Shown piece by piece: positions 35,006 through 43,487 of a stretch of DNA of 64,000 nt. A program made the translations under genes and the position numbers. The notes below the pieces were generated by a model. It was given only the letters and a program-made list of their open reading frames with translations. It had not been told where the DNA came from and made no database searches. Source of the DNA: Amaricoccus sp003258405 (GTDB lineage: Bacteria; Pseudomonadota; Alphaproteobacteria; Rhodobacterales; Rhodobacteraceae); contig NZ_CP171225.1 of assembly GCF_043226085.1 (NCBI RefSeq), forward strand, positions 2,108,001-2,172,000. Direction: 5' to 3'. Positions within the stretch are counted from its first letter, which is position 1; each line of letters opens with the position of its first letter.

Positions 35006-35989
35006 ATGGCCCGATCAGCCCAGCCCCAGGACAAGGCCGCCCGTCGGCGCATGGCGCCCCCGATGCAGTTTGGCGGCGACCTCGTTCTCTGGGCCGCTTG
35101 GCTCTATTACGAAGAGGGACTGAAACAGGACGAGATCGCGCTCCGTCTCGGCATCTCCCGTGCCTCGGTCTTCAATCTGCTGCAAAAGGCGCGCGACGAG
35201 GGGGTCGTGACCATCACCATCGACCCCTCGCGAATCGCACGTGCCGATCTCGCGATGAAGCTGCATGAGCTCTGGGGCCTCGCGGAGTGCTACGTGCTGC
35301 CGAACGAGGGCGGAGATACGCCGCTCCACGACCGGATCGGACGGCTCGGCGCGCGCATCGTCGAGCAGAAGATTGGCGACGAGGACATCATCGGCGTCGC
35401 TTGGGGCCGCACTGTCCTCTCTCTCTCCAAGGCGCTTTCACCGATGCAGCATCCGGGTGTCACCGTCGCCCAGCTCACCGGCAGCTCGATGGCGACACAC
35501 GATTTCTCACCGGAATTTTGCACCTCGAACATCGCGAGCCGCCTCAACGCCCGCTGCGTGAACCTGCATGCGCCCGGCGTGCTCTCGAACGCCGCAATGA
35601 AGGATCTCCTGATGCGGGAGCCGATGATCGAGCAGCATTTCGCGCTGCTCCGGCGCTGCACAATGACACTCTTTGGTGTAACGCACCTCGACGGTCCGAC
35701 GCTGCTCCAGAACAGCGGCTTCATGCAGCCGAGTTTCATCGAGGAATACCGCGCCGCCGGAGCGGTCGGCTTCGCTTCCGGTTATTTCTTCGACATCGAG
35801 GGTCGGATCGTCACCACGGATTTCGACAGCCGCCATGTCGTGATGCCGCTGGAGGATTTCCGCCGCGTGCCGAGCCGGATCTGCATCGGCGGCGGAGCGT
35901 CGAAGTTCGAGGCGATCCGCGGCATGCTGCGCGCGCGAATCGCCACGATTCTGATCACGGACCAGACGACGGCCGAAGCCCTCGTCTGA
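35006..35989 (+). CDS. SorC/DeoR-family sugar-binding transcriptional regulator
   Basis: A 327-residue regulator. The N-terminal helix-turn-helix is LYYEEGLKQDEIALRLGISRASVFNLLQKARDEGVV (about residues 32-67). The C-terminal effector domain is of the SorC sugar-phosphate-binding type (EDIIGVAWGRTVLSLSKAL, VAQLTGSS, RICIGGGASKFEAIRGML). The start at 35006 is preferred over 34919 because AAGGAGAGACA directly precedes it and the upstream extension crosses the operator region. These proteins, such as EryD or DeoR of Bacillus, sense phosphorylated pathway intermediates. It probably controls the divergent kinase/dehydrogenase/ABC operon. Confidence 0.88.
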   Translation: MARSAQPQDKAARRRMAPPMQFGGDLVLWAAWLYYEEGLKQDEIALRLGISRASVFNLLQKARDEGVVTITIDPSRIARADLAMKLHELWGLAECYVLPNEGGDTPLHDRIGRLGARIVEQKIGDEDIIGVAWGRTVLSLSKALSPMQHPGVTVAQLTGSSMATHDFSPEFCTSNIASRLNARCVNLHAPGVLSNAAMKDLLMREPMIEQHFALLRRCTMTLFGVTHLDGPTLLQNSGFMQPSFIEEYRAAGAVGFASGYFFDIEGRIVTTDFDSRHVVMPLEDFRRVPSRICIGGGASKFEAIRGMLRARIATILITDQTTAEALV

Positions 35990-36009
35990 TATAATTGCAC
36001 TGGAGCGCT

Positions 36010-37050
36010 TCAGCCGTCCCGCGCGGGCTCAGGGGTGATCTCCGCGCCGCGCACGGCAACCACGGCGAGGCAGTCTCCGGTTTTCACGAGGCCCGGGAAA
36101 TGCCGGGCCGCCAGCAACCCTCCGCGCCGGGCATGGTAGATCTTCGCGGGCTGGCCCGTGCGCGCAACTGGCCAGACTCGCGCGATCGCCGCACCCTTCT
36201 CGACCTCGTCGCCGAGATCGGCAAGCGGCTCGATCAGGCCGTCATCCTCGGAAAAGACAAAGCAGTCGCCGTCGGGCATGTCGAGCTCGACACTTGGCGC
36301 GAACTCGGGTTCGGCATCCAGAATGCCGGCATGGATCAGGAAGTTGCGCACGCCCTTTCGCGCAATGCCGATCGAGCGCGCAGTGGCCGTGCCGCCGCCG
36401 CCGAGCTCGGTCGAAACGAAGACCTTGCCGTGGTTCTCGACCGCGGTGTCGAACATCCCCACATTGTCGATCTCCAGCAGCACCATGGAGTAAGGCGCAT
36501 TGAACGCATGCATCGCCGCGATGCACGCCTCCTCCTGCATCTTTGCCTCCAGCCGATGCGCCGCCGCGAAAGGCACGAAATCGAGCGTCTTGCCCCCTGA
36601 ATGAAAGTCGAGCACGAAATCCGCCATCGGCGCGAGCACTGTGTCAAAATAGTCGGCGATCTTCTCCGTGGGCGAGCCGTCCGGACGGCCGGGAAAGGTC
36701 CGGTTGAGATTCCCGCCGTCCAGCGGCGACGTGCGGGTGCCTGCGCGGAAAGCCGGCGTATTCATGAAGGGGACAATGATGACACGCCCGCGGATCTGCT
36801 TCGGATCAAGCTCCGAGGTCAGGGCCTGAAGCGCGGCGGGCCCCTCGTATTCGTCGCCGTGATTGGCCCCCGTCAGCAACGCCGTCGGCCCCTCGCCATT
36901 GCGGAAGACGGCGATGGGGATCATCACCGATCCCCAGGCACTGTCATTGCGGCTGTAGGGGAGACGCAGGAAGCCGTGACGCACCCCGTCCTCATCAAAA
37001 GGCACGGTACAGACGATCGGGTTTTCCGGGCGGGAGGTAGCGGCATTCAC
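36010..37050 (-). CDS. eutE: N-alpha-acetyl-L-2,4-diaminobutyrate deacetylase (ectoine catabolism)
   Basis: A 346-residue zinc-dependent deacylase of the succinylglutamate desuccinylase/aspartoacylase family (EutE/DoeB). Zinc-site motifs are TGANHGDEYEGPAAL (His and Glu) and FVLDFHSGGKTLDFVPFA (His). A GTG start at 37050 is proposed: it lies five bases past the eutD stop and an AAGGA precedes it; the next in-frame ATG would remove about 40 conserved residues. It hydrolyses the product of EutD to diaminobutyrate and acetate. Its 3' end faces the SorC gene only 20 bases away. Confidence 0.9.
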   Translation of the reverse strand: MNAATSRPENPIVCTVPFDEDGVRHGFLRLPYSRNDSAWGSVMIPIAVFRNGEGPTALLTGANHGDEYEGPAALQALTSELDPKQIRGRVIIVPFMNTPAFRAGTRTSPLDGGNLNRTFPGRPDGSPTEKIADYFDTVLAPMADFVLDFHSGGKTLDFVPFAAAHRLEAKMQEEACIAAMHAFNAPYSMVLLEIDNVGMFDTAVENHGKVFVSTELGGGGTATARSIGIARKGVRNFLIHAGILDAEPEFAPSVELDMPDGDCFVFSEDDGLIEPLADLGDEVEKGAAIARVWPVARTGQPAKIYHARRGGLLAARHFPGLVKTGDCLAVVAVRGAEITPEPARDG

Positions 37051-37055
37051 GGCGG

Positions 37056-38243
37056 TCAGTCCTTCACGAAAAGCTTGCGGGGCACATTGGCAAGGCACTC
37101 GGGGGCTGCCTCGCCGATCACGATGCTCTCGGTGATCTCGAAGCCCCAATCCTCCATCCAGAGGCCCGTCATGAAATGAAAGGTCATGCCGGGTTCGAGC
37201 ACCGTCTTGTCACCGGGCCGGAGCGAACAGGTCCGCTCGCCCCAGTCAGGCGGATAGCTGAGCCCGATTGGATAGCCCGTCCGGTTGTCCTTCTCGATGC
37301 CGTGCTTGCGCAGGACGCCGAAGAAGGCATTGGCAATATCCTCGCACATTAGACCGGCGCGGGCTTTCTCGAGCCCGGCCTCCATGCCTTCGAGCACCGC
37401 CTTCTCGGCATCGAGAAAGGTCTCGGTGGGCTTGCCCAGAAAGATCGTGCGCGAAAGCGGGCAGTGATAGCGGTTATAGGCCCCCGCAATCTCGAAGAAC
37501 GTCCCCTCTCCCGCGCGCATCGGCAGATCATCCCAGGTGAGATGCGGCGCCGAGGCGTCGGCGCCCGAGGGCAAAAGCGGCACGATGGCAGGATAATCGC
37601 CGCCCGCTCCGATCTCCGGATCGTAGCGCAGGCCCGCGTCATAGATCTCGGCGACGAGGTTGCACTTCCGCATACCCGGCTCGATCACGTCATAGATGCG
37701 CTTGTGCATCCGCTCGACGAAGCGCGCGGCCACACGCATGTATTCGAGCTCCTGCTCCGATTTGACACCCCGCTTCCAGTTGACAAGGCCCGTCGCATCG
37801 ACGAGCCGAGCGTTGGGCAGCCCCTTCTCGAGGGCGGCGTAGGACCGGGCGGAAAAATAATAGTTGTCCATCTCGACGCCGATACTGCCCTTGTCCCAGC
37901 CGCGCTCGGCCAGAACTCCCGTGAGATACTCCATCGGATGACGGACCGCCGATTGCACGTAGTGGTCGGGGTAGCCGATGATGTCGGCCTCGCTCATGAA
38001 GCAGGTGCGCAGTGCGCCGTTCGCATCCTGGCCACGCCCGAACCAGACCGGATCGCCATCGCCCGCAAGCAGGACGCATTGCGGAACGTAGAAGGACCAG
38101 CCGTCGTATCCCGTGAGCCAGGCCATGTTGGAACTGTCATGGCAGATCAGCAGATCGATCCCGGCCGCCTCCATCGCCGCGCGGGTCTTCGCGATCCGCG
38201 CCGCATATTCCTCATGCGTAAAGTGCAGAACCGGCTCGACCAT
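37056..38243 (-). CDS. eutD: Ectoine hydrolase (M24-fold)
   Basis: A 395-residue protein of the creatinase/prolidase fold, EutD/DoeA type. It begins MVEPVLHFTHEEYAARIAKTRAAMEAAGIDLLICHDSSNMAWLTGYDGWSFYVPQ and contains HLTWDDLPMRAGEGTFFEIAGAYNRYHCPLSRTIFLG, a stretch that replaces the normal metalloprotease ligands. The start at 38243 follows a GAGGAGGA site. The enzyme opens the ectoine ring to N-acetyl-diaminobutyrate isomers, which EutE then deacetylates. The genes are five bases apart. Confidence 0.93.
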   Translation of the reverse strand: MVEPVLHFTHEEYAARIAKTRAAMEAAGIDLLICHDSSNMAWLTGYDGWSFYVPQCVLLAGDGDPVWFGRGQDANGALRTCFMSEADIIGYPDHYVQSAVRHPMEYLTGVLAERGWDKGSIGVEMDNYYFSARSYAALEKGLPNARLVDATGLVNWKRGVKSEQELEYMRVAARFVERMHKRIYDVIEPGMRKCNLVAEIYDAGLRYDPEIGAGGDYPAIVPLLPSGADASAPHLTWDDLPMRAGEGTFFEIAGAYNRYHCPLSRTIFLGKPTETFLDAEKAVLEGMEAGLEKARAGLMCEDIANAFFGVLRKHGIEKDNRTGYPIGLSYPPDWGERTCSLRPGDKTVLEPGMTFHFMTGLWMEDWGFEITESIVIGEAAPECLANVPRKLFVKD

Positions 38244-38270
38244 GTCTCGCTCCTCCTCTTGCCTGTGTGC

Positions 38271-38286
38271 CTGCGGCACGCCGCAG
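38271..38286 (-). other. Short intercistronic hairpin between eutC and eutD
   Basis: CTGCGGC (38271-38277) and GCCGCAG (38280-38286) are perfectly complementary but only two bases apart, so the top pair would open. It lies in the 90-base gap between eutC and eutD, the largest gap in the eut genes, and may mark an RNA processing or stability site. Confidence 0.4.
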
Positions 38287-38333
38287 TGTTCGCGGCTGGG
38301 CGGAAACCTGCACGACCCCGCCCGCCTGAAATG

Positions 38334-39323
38334 TCATGTCACGAAAGCCTGCCCGGCACCTGTGGCCTCCGCCCGAGCCCGGGCAAGCGTTGCGATCACA
38401 GTGTCCTGAACCCCCGTTCCGGTCAGATCGGCGATGGTGATAGCCTCCGGCCCCGGGCGCCCACCGGTTCTGCCCGAAAGCACGTCGCCAAGTTCGGCGA
38501 AATCTGACTCGGGCGCGACGTTTCCCGCTGCAATCGCGCTGCGAAGCTCGCCCAGCGCGCGGGTCTGTGACAGCCGGTCAGCCACATAGAGGTCGGCGCG
38601 GGCGAGGCAGGCCGGGTCGAGCTCGTTCTTGGTGTGCTGGTCCGAACCCATCGCCGTTACATGCTGGCCCGGCTCGATCCACTCGGCCAGCAAGATCGGG
38701 GCACGCGCAGGTGTCGTCGTGACGATGATATCGGCACCGCGCACCGCGGCTTCCGCGTCCGCCTCCGCCGAGGCCGCGATCCCGAGTTCCTGCATCATCT
38801 CGGTCGCGGCCGCCGCGGCCTTCGCCACGTCCCGCCCCCAGAAGACCGCCTCGCGGATCGGCCGAACGAGGCAGAGCGCGCGGAGCTGCATCCGCGCCTG
38901 AAGCCCGGTTCCGAAGATCGCCGCGCGCCGGGCATCGCTCCGCGCAAGCGCGCGCGCCGCGACCGCACCAGCCGCCGCTGTTCGGACATCCGTCAGGTAG
39001 CCGTTATCAAGCAGAAGTGCCTCGACCCGCCCCGTCCGGGCCGAGAAGAGCACCATCAGCCCGGAAGTCGAGGGAAGGCCAATCTTCGGATTGTCAAAGA
39101 AACCGGGAGAAACCTTGATTGCGAAACTCTCCACGCCGGGGACATAGGCGGTCTTCACATCGACCTCGCCATTGGCATCGGCAATTTCCATCGAGAGGAT
39201 CGGTGGCATCACCACACCACCTGCAGCCAGCGCCCGGAACCCGCCCTCTATCGCATCGATCACGTCAAGATCGAGAGCAACGAGGCTGCGCAGGTCCGCT
39301 TCGGTCAGAACCCGAACTGCCAT
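38334..39323 (-). CDS. eutC: Ornithine cyclodeaminase-family protein of hydroxyectoine catabolism
   Basis: A 329-residue protein of the ornithine cyclodeaminase/mu-crystallin family. FGTGLQARMQLRALCLVRPIREAVFWGRDVAKAAA is its Rossmann cofactor segment (about residues 137-170), and the N-terminal KVSPGFFDNPKIGLPSTSGLMVLFSARTGR is the family lid region. In the ectoine cluster, EutC is thought to act with EutA and EutB in converting 5-hydroxyectoine to ectoine. It starts two bases after the eutB stop. Confidence 0.9.
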   Translation of the reverse strand: MAVRVLTEADLRSLVALDLDVIDAIEGGFRALAAGGVVMPPILSMEIADANGEVDVKTAYVPGVESFAIKVSPGFFDNPKIGLPSTSGLMVLFSARTGRVEALLLDNGYLTDVRTAAAGAVAARALARSDARRAAIFGTGLQARMQLRALCLVRPIREAVFWGRDVAKAAAAATEMMQELGIAASAEADAEAAVRGADIIVTTTPARAPILLAEWIEPGQHVTAMGSDQHTKNELDPACLARADLYVADRLSQTRALGELRSAIAAGNVAPESDFAELGDVLSGRTGGRPGPEAITIADLTGTGVQDTVIATLARARAEATGAGQAFVT

Positions 39324-39324
39324 C

Positions 39325-40317
39325 TCATGCCTCCTCGGCCATCAGGTCCACATCCTCGCCGGAGACGATCCGGAGATGCAGCCCCATGTCGATATTTGCG
39401 CCCGAAAGCAGTGCAACCACCGGCCCCTTGGGCTGCAGTTTTCCGGCCAGCAGCGCCCCGACGCCCACCGCCGCCGCCCCTTCGATCACCTGACGCTCCT
39501 CGGCATAGCAATGCCGGATCCCCGCCGCGATCTCCGGCTCGGAGAGCAGAATGACCTCATCGACGAGATCGCGCACCATCGGGAAGGTGACCTGGTTCCC
39601 GAGGCCAATGCCGCCCCCGAGCGAGTCGGCGAGTGAAGGCAGCTCCTCGACCTGCACCGGTTGGCCCGCGGCGAGGCTCTCAGCCATCGCCGCACCGCGC
39701 GCCATGGAGATGCCCACGACCCGGATATCGGGCTTGCGCGCCTTGAGCGCCGCGGCCACGCCCGCGATAAGCCCCCCGCCCGAAAGCGGCACAAGCGCCA
39801 TCGCCATGTCCGGCACGGCCTGGAGCATCTCGAGCCCGAGCGTTCCCTGCCCTGCAACCACGCGCGGATCGTCGAAGGGCGGGATCATCGCGAGCCCCTC
39901 CTCGCGCACAAGTCGCTCAACCTCCTCCTGGGCGTCATCCTGGGAGCGCCCGATGATGCGGACCTCAGCCCCCAGCGCCTCTATGGCCCGGAGCTTGTTG
40001 GCGGGCACCAGCCGTGACATGCAGACCACAGCGCGAATGCCCGCCGCACGGGCGGCGTGGGCAAGCGCGCGCCCATGATTGCCGGTTGAGGCACAGACGA
40101 CGCCGCGCGCCCGTTCCGCCACGCCAAGCTGCGCCACCGCGTTTGACGCCCCCCGCAGCTTGAAGGCCCCGGTGATCTGGTGATTCTCGCACTTGAGCCA
40201 GACCGGCACTCCAATGCGCGCCGTGAGGGCAGGCGAGGGTTCAACCGGGGTCTCGCGCACGAGCCCCCGGATGCGCGCCTGCGCCGCAAGGATATCCTCC
40301 AATGCGACCGGGTTCAT
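39325..40317 (-). CDS. eutB: Threonine dehydratase-like PLP enzyme of hydroxyectoine catabolism
   Basis: A 330-residue fold-type II PLP enzyme. The cofactor lysine is in KCENHQITGAFKLRGASNAVAQL (about residue 50), CASTGNHGRALAHAA is the following active-site loop, and VPLSGGGLIAGVAAALK is the glycine-rich phosphate-binding loop. The start at 40317 overlaps the eutA stop (ATGA). EutB is required for hydroxyectoine rather than ectoine use, probably removing the 5-hydroxyl as water. A house-keeping serine/threonine dehydratase is unlikely in this context. Confidence 0.9.
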   Translation of the reverse strand: MNPVALEDILAAQARIRGLVRETPVEPSPALTARIGVPVWLKCENHQITGAFKLRGASNAVAQLGVAERARGVVCASTGNHGRALAHAARAAGIRAVVCMSRLVPANKLRAIEALGAEVRIIGRSQDDAQEEVERLVREEGLAMIPPFDDPRVVAGQGTLGLEMLQAVPDMAMALVPLSGGGLIAGVAAALKARKPDIRVVGISMARGAAMAESLAAGQPVQVEELPSLADSLGGGIGLGNQVTFPMVRDLVDEVILLSEPEIAAGIRHCYAEERQVIEGAAAVGVGALLAGKLQPKGPVVALLSGANIDMGLHLRIVSGEDVDLMAEEA

Positions 40318-41099
40318 GCCGTCACCCACGTGCCAGAAAGCAGACGCCCATAGCCCGCGAGCGGCGCAGCCAGCCCCGCTGCGGCACGCAGTTCGCGGAT
40401 GCAGGCCTGGTTCGAGGTCACCACCGGCTTGCCGATCCGCGCCTCGATCTGCCCGGCGAGCGCAAATGCAGGCAAGGCGGTGCAGGAGATGAAAAGCGCA
40501 TCCGCCTCCGGATGATCGGCGGCTTCCGCCGCCGCGAGAATTGTCACCGCATCCACACGTGCCATCTCACGGTCATCCTCGAGCCCGAGACAGACGGCCC
40601 GCAGGATCTCGAATCCTGCTGCAGCGAAAAAATCGGCGACCGGCGAGGTCGTCTCGGGAAGATAGGGCGTCATGATCGCGATGCGCCGCGCGCCGAGATC
40701 CCGCAGCGCCCGCGCACCGGCAGCGGCGGGCGTAACGATCGGTATGCCCGGTCGGACCGCGCCGATCGCGGTCTGCACTGCCTCTTCCCCGATCACCACA
40801 GAAGCCGAAGTGCAACCGTAGCAGATCGCGGCAAGCATCCTGCCCGGGACCAGCAGCGCCGCCGCCTCGCTCAGGCGCGGCAGCATCGCGCGGAGGTTCT
40901 CCGGGGTCGTCGGGTTCGCATAAGCGATCCGCGTCCCGTGCAGCGCCGCGGCATCCGGCGGGATCGCGCGCACAATGTCGCCTTCTGTCGTCATATCGGT
41001 CGCCAGCAGGATGAGCCCCAGCCGTCGGGGTTCCGGTGCAAATTCGACGGTCAGCGCGGCCTGCTCGACCGCACAGCTCACACGACCAGAACCGGACAT
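40314..41099 (-). CDS. eutA: Asp/Glu racemase-superfamily protein EutA
   Basis: A 261-residue member of the Asp/Glu racemase / arylmalonate decarboxylase / maleate isomerase superfamily. The paired active-site cysteines appear in AICYGCTSASVVIG (about residue 95) and DALFISCTALPAFALAGQIEARIGKPVVTSNQA (about residue 205). It belongs to the eutABC set proposed to process 5-hydroxyectoine; racemisation or isomerisation of a ring carbon is plausible. Its start lies inside the end of the usp gene (22-base overlap). Confidence 0.88.
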   Translation of the reverse strand: MSGSGRVSCAVEQAALTVEFAPEPRRLGLILLATDMTTEGDIVRAIPPDAAALHGTRIAYANPTTPENLRAMLPRLSEAAALLVPGRMLAAICYGCTSASVVIGEEAVQTAIGAVRPGIPIVTPAAAGARALRDLGARRIAIMTPYLPETTSPVADFFAAAGFEILRAVCLGLEDDREMARVDAVTILAAAEAADHPEADALFISCTALPAFALAGQIEARIGKPVVTSNQACIRELRAAAGLAAPLAGYGRLLSGTWVTA

Positions 41100-41512
41100 G
41101 TCGCAAGCCCTGTGACCTTGTGGGAAACGCTGCCAACCAGATAACTCTCGAGCGAACCGAGTCCACGGCTGCCGACCACTATCAGATCCGCGCCATGCTC
41201 CTCTGCAAAGGCAACGATGCTGCGCGCAGGCTGGCCGTTCTTCACGAAGGCCCGGATGCTGATGCCCCGCTCCGCCGCGCGAGCCTTGGCATGATCTGCC
41301 ACATCGCGTGCATAGTCGCGCATCGCGTCGTCGATCTGCTCGGGCTCGTCTGGCCGCACCATGGAGAAAGACGCCTCGAGCATGCTGTAATGCCGGAAGA
41401 CCGTCAGAACCTGGAGCTCGGCGCCGCAGAGGCGCGCAAGCTCGATACCCTTCTCGAGCGCGGCTTCGGCGCCGCGCGAGCCGTCATAGGCGACAAGGAT
41501 GCGCTTGAACAT
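41078..41512 (-). CDS. Universal stress protein associated with the ectoine TRAP transporter
   Basis: A 144-residue UspA-fold protein. The ATP-binding motif G-2x-G-9x-G(S/T) is present as GSRGLGSLESYLVGSVSHKVTG near the C-terminus, and the N-terminus MFKRILVAYDGSRGAEAAL is typical. It corresponds to TeaD, the ATP-binding protein that modulates the ectoine transporter TeaABC in Halomonas, and to the usp gene in Roseobacter ueh operons. It lies ten bases after the large-permease stop. Confidence 0.9.
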   Translation of the reverse strand: MFKRILVAYDGSRGAEAALEKGIELARLCGAELQVLTVFRHYSMLEASFSMVRPDEPEQIDDAMRDYARDVADHAKARAAERGISIRAFVKNGQPARSIVAFAEEHGADLIVVGSRGLGSLESYLVGSVSHKVTGLATCPVLVV

Positions 41513-41522
41513 TCAGGAAGTC

Positions 41523-42806
41523 CTAGTGGAAGGCGAGATCACGCAGGAAGAGCGCGATCTGTGGGAAGAAGATGAGCGCGACCGAAACGCTAAGCAGCAT
41601 GATGATGAAAGGCGGCGTGCCGCGGATCACCTCCATGTAGGGCCGCTTGAAGACGGCGATTGCAGTGAAGATGTCACAGCCGAAGGGTGGCGTCGCCGAC
41701 CCGATCGCAACCTGGAGCGTGATGATCGTGCCCACCAGCACTGGATCGAGCCCAACATCTTTCACCACCGGCGCAAAGATCGGAACCAGCACGAGAATGA
41801 CGACGATCGGATCGACGAACATGCAGCCGATGAAGAAGGCGATCGAAATCACGAAGAGCACCCCGATCGGCCCCATGTCGGAAATCCCGACGCCCTCAAG
41901 GATATGCTGCGGGATCTGGGCAAACGAAATCACCCAGGAAAATGCCGCACCCGCGCCGACAAGGATGAAGACGACGGCAGTGATGAGGCCCGTCGATTTC
42001 GCTGTGGCATAGACTGCCCGCAAACCCATCGAGCGGAAGACGAGCACCTCGAGGATCAGCGCATAGAGCACGCAGGCCGCCGCCGCCTCGGTCGGGCTGA
42101 AGACGCCACCGTAGATTCCGCCGATGATGATGGCGGGAAAGCCGAGTGGCCAGAGCGCCTGCCGCACCGCCACCAGCCGCTGCCCCCAGCTGGCCTTCGG
42201 CTCGGTCGGCACACCGTGGCGCGTTGCATACCACACGCTGTAGGTCGAGAAGAGCAGGAGGATCAGCAGCCCCGGCCCGATGCCTGCAATGAAGAGCTCC
42301 GCGATCGAGGTGTTGGAGACGACACCATAGATGATCATGCCGATCGAGGGCGGGATCAGGAAGGCGATGTCGGAGGAGTTGACAATGAGCGCGAGCACGA
42401 AACTGTCGTTATAGCCCGCCTTGAGCATCCGCGGCCGCAAGGGCGAGCCCACCGCGACCACCGTCGCCTGAGTCGAGCCCGAAACGGCGCCAAACATGGT
42501 ACAGGCAGCTGCCGTCGAGACCGCAAGGCCACCCTTCACATGGCCGACGAAGGCCATAACCATGTCGATGAGCCGGCCTGCGGACTGCCCGCGGGTCATG
42601 ATGTCGGCGGCAAAGATGAACATCGGCACCGCGATGAGCGAGGCGGGCCGGATGCCGGCGAGGATCTGCTGGATCATTGTTTCGAGCTGCCCGAAGCCGC
42701 CGAAGAGCGAGTAGAATCCCACGAAGGAGCCGACGATGAGCGGAATCATCATCGGAAACCCCAGCAGGAGCAGCACGATCATGGTCAGGAAAATGGTAAG
42801 TGCCAA
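41523..42806 (-). CDS. uehC: Ectoine/5-hydroxyectoine TRAP transporter large permease
   Basis: A 427-residue DctM-type permease with IPMFIFAADIMTRGQSAGRLIDMV near residue 57, AFLIPPSIGMIIYGVVSNTSI around residue 155 and IGSATPPFGCDIFTAIAVFKRPYMEVIRG near the C-terminus. Within the enuR-ueh-usp-eut arrangement this is UehC. It imports ectoines as nutrients, driven by an ion gradient with the UehA binding protein. It begins 12 bases after uehB. Confidence 0.93.
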   Translation of the reverse strand: MALTIFLTMIVLLLLGFPMMIPLIVGSFVGFYSLFGGFGQLETMIQQILAGIRPASLIAVPMFIFAADIMTRGQSAGRLIDMVMAFVGHVKGGLAVSTAAACTMFGAVSGSTQATVVAVGSPLRPRMLKAGYNDSFVLALIVNSSDIAFLIPPSIGMIIYGVVSNTSIAELFIAGIGPGLLILLLFSTYSVWYATRHGVPTEPKASWGQRLVAVRQALWPLGFPAIIIGGIYGGVFSPTEAAAACVLYALILEVLVFRSMGLRAVYATAKSTGLITAVVFILVGAGAAFSWVISFAQIPQHILEGVGISDMGPIGVLFVISIAFFIGCMFVDPIVVILVLVPIFAPVVKDVGLDPVLVGTIITLQVAIGSATPPFGCDIFTAIAVFKRPYMEVIRGTPPFIIMLLSVSVALIFFPQIALFLRDLAFH

Positions 42807-42818
42807 TGCGCCGCCCCC

Positions 42819-43397
42819 TCAGATCTCGAGTTCGTCTTCCTCGTATCCCTCCAGCACGATCGTGGAGAGATAGATGTCCTTCTCGACCAGATTCTTGATC
42901 GCTGTGAGCAGGTACTGGACGCCCGTCATGAAGAAGCCGACGGGCACCCAGACATAGATCCACCACACCGGGATCTGCATCGCAGGCAGGATCCGCCCCT
43001 GCCCCTTGAGGGTCAGGATGTAGCCGAGCGCATACCAGCAGAGGCCGAGCATGAAGGTCGCCGTCACCAGCGCGATCAGCACCATCATCGCCTTGCGCAG
43101 CGGCGGCGGGAAGGTATCGAACAGCGCTGACATGCGGATATGCCGCCCGTGGCGTGCCGCGTAGCTGATGCCCGCGAAGGTGATGAAGACGATCAGCACA
43201 CTGTTGAGCTCCTCGGTGAAGAAGAGGCTCGATCGGAAGACGAAACGCCCGACGACGTTCGCCACGGTGTTGAGCGCCATCAGCAGCACCCCGGCTGCCA
43301 GCATGACGGATTCGATGCGCGCGATGGTGCCGTCGATCACCCCGAGCACCCCTGGCAGCGTCGAGTCACGCGAACTGTGGGATTCCGTATCGTTCAA
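42819..43397 (-). CDS. uehB: Ectoine/5-hydroxyectoine TRAP transporter small permease
   Basis: A 192-residue DctQ-type protein with four hydrophobic segments. FFTEELNSVLIVFITFAGISYAARHGRHIRMSALFDTFP is the conserved central region. The start MNDTESHSSRDSTLPGVLGVIDGTIARIESVMLAAG gives a polar cytoplasmic N-terminus before helix one. A GC-rich hairpin separates it from uehA upstream. Confidence 0.9.
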   Translation of the reverse strand: MNDTESHSSRDSTLPGVLGVIDGTIARIESVMLAAGVLLMALNTVANVVGRFVFRSSLFFTEELNSVLIVFITFAGISYAARHGRHIRMSALFDTFPPPLRKAMMVLIALVTATFMLGLCWYALGYILTLKGQGRILPAMQIPVWWIYVWVPVGFFMTGVQYLLTAIKNLVEKDIYLSTIVLEGYEEDELEI

Positions 43398-43457
43398 GCC
43401 CAGCCCTCCCGGCCCGGTGTTGCGAGGCCCTCGCCCCGGGCAGCTGGCCCCGGCCCA

Positions 43458-43486
43458 GCCGCGCAGGGCGCGCGCCCTGTTGCGGC
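43458..43486 (-). other. Intercistronic hairpin between uehA and uehB
   Basis: CAGGGCGC and GCGCCCTG form a perfect 16-base palindrome at 43464-43479. The stem extends past small bulges through CCGC (43459-43462) and GCGG (43482-43485), ending one base from the uehA stop codon. It is well placed to protect the uehA message and keep binding protein in excess over permease. Confidence 0.6.
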
Positions 43487-43487
43487 C

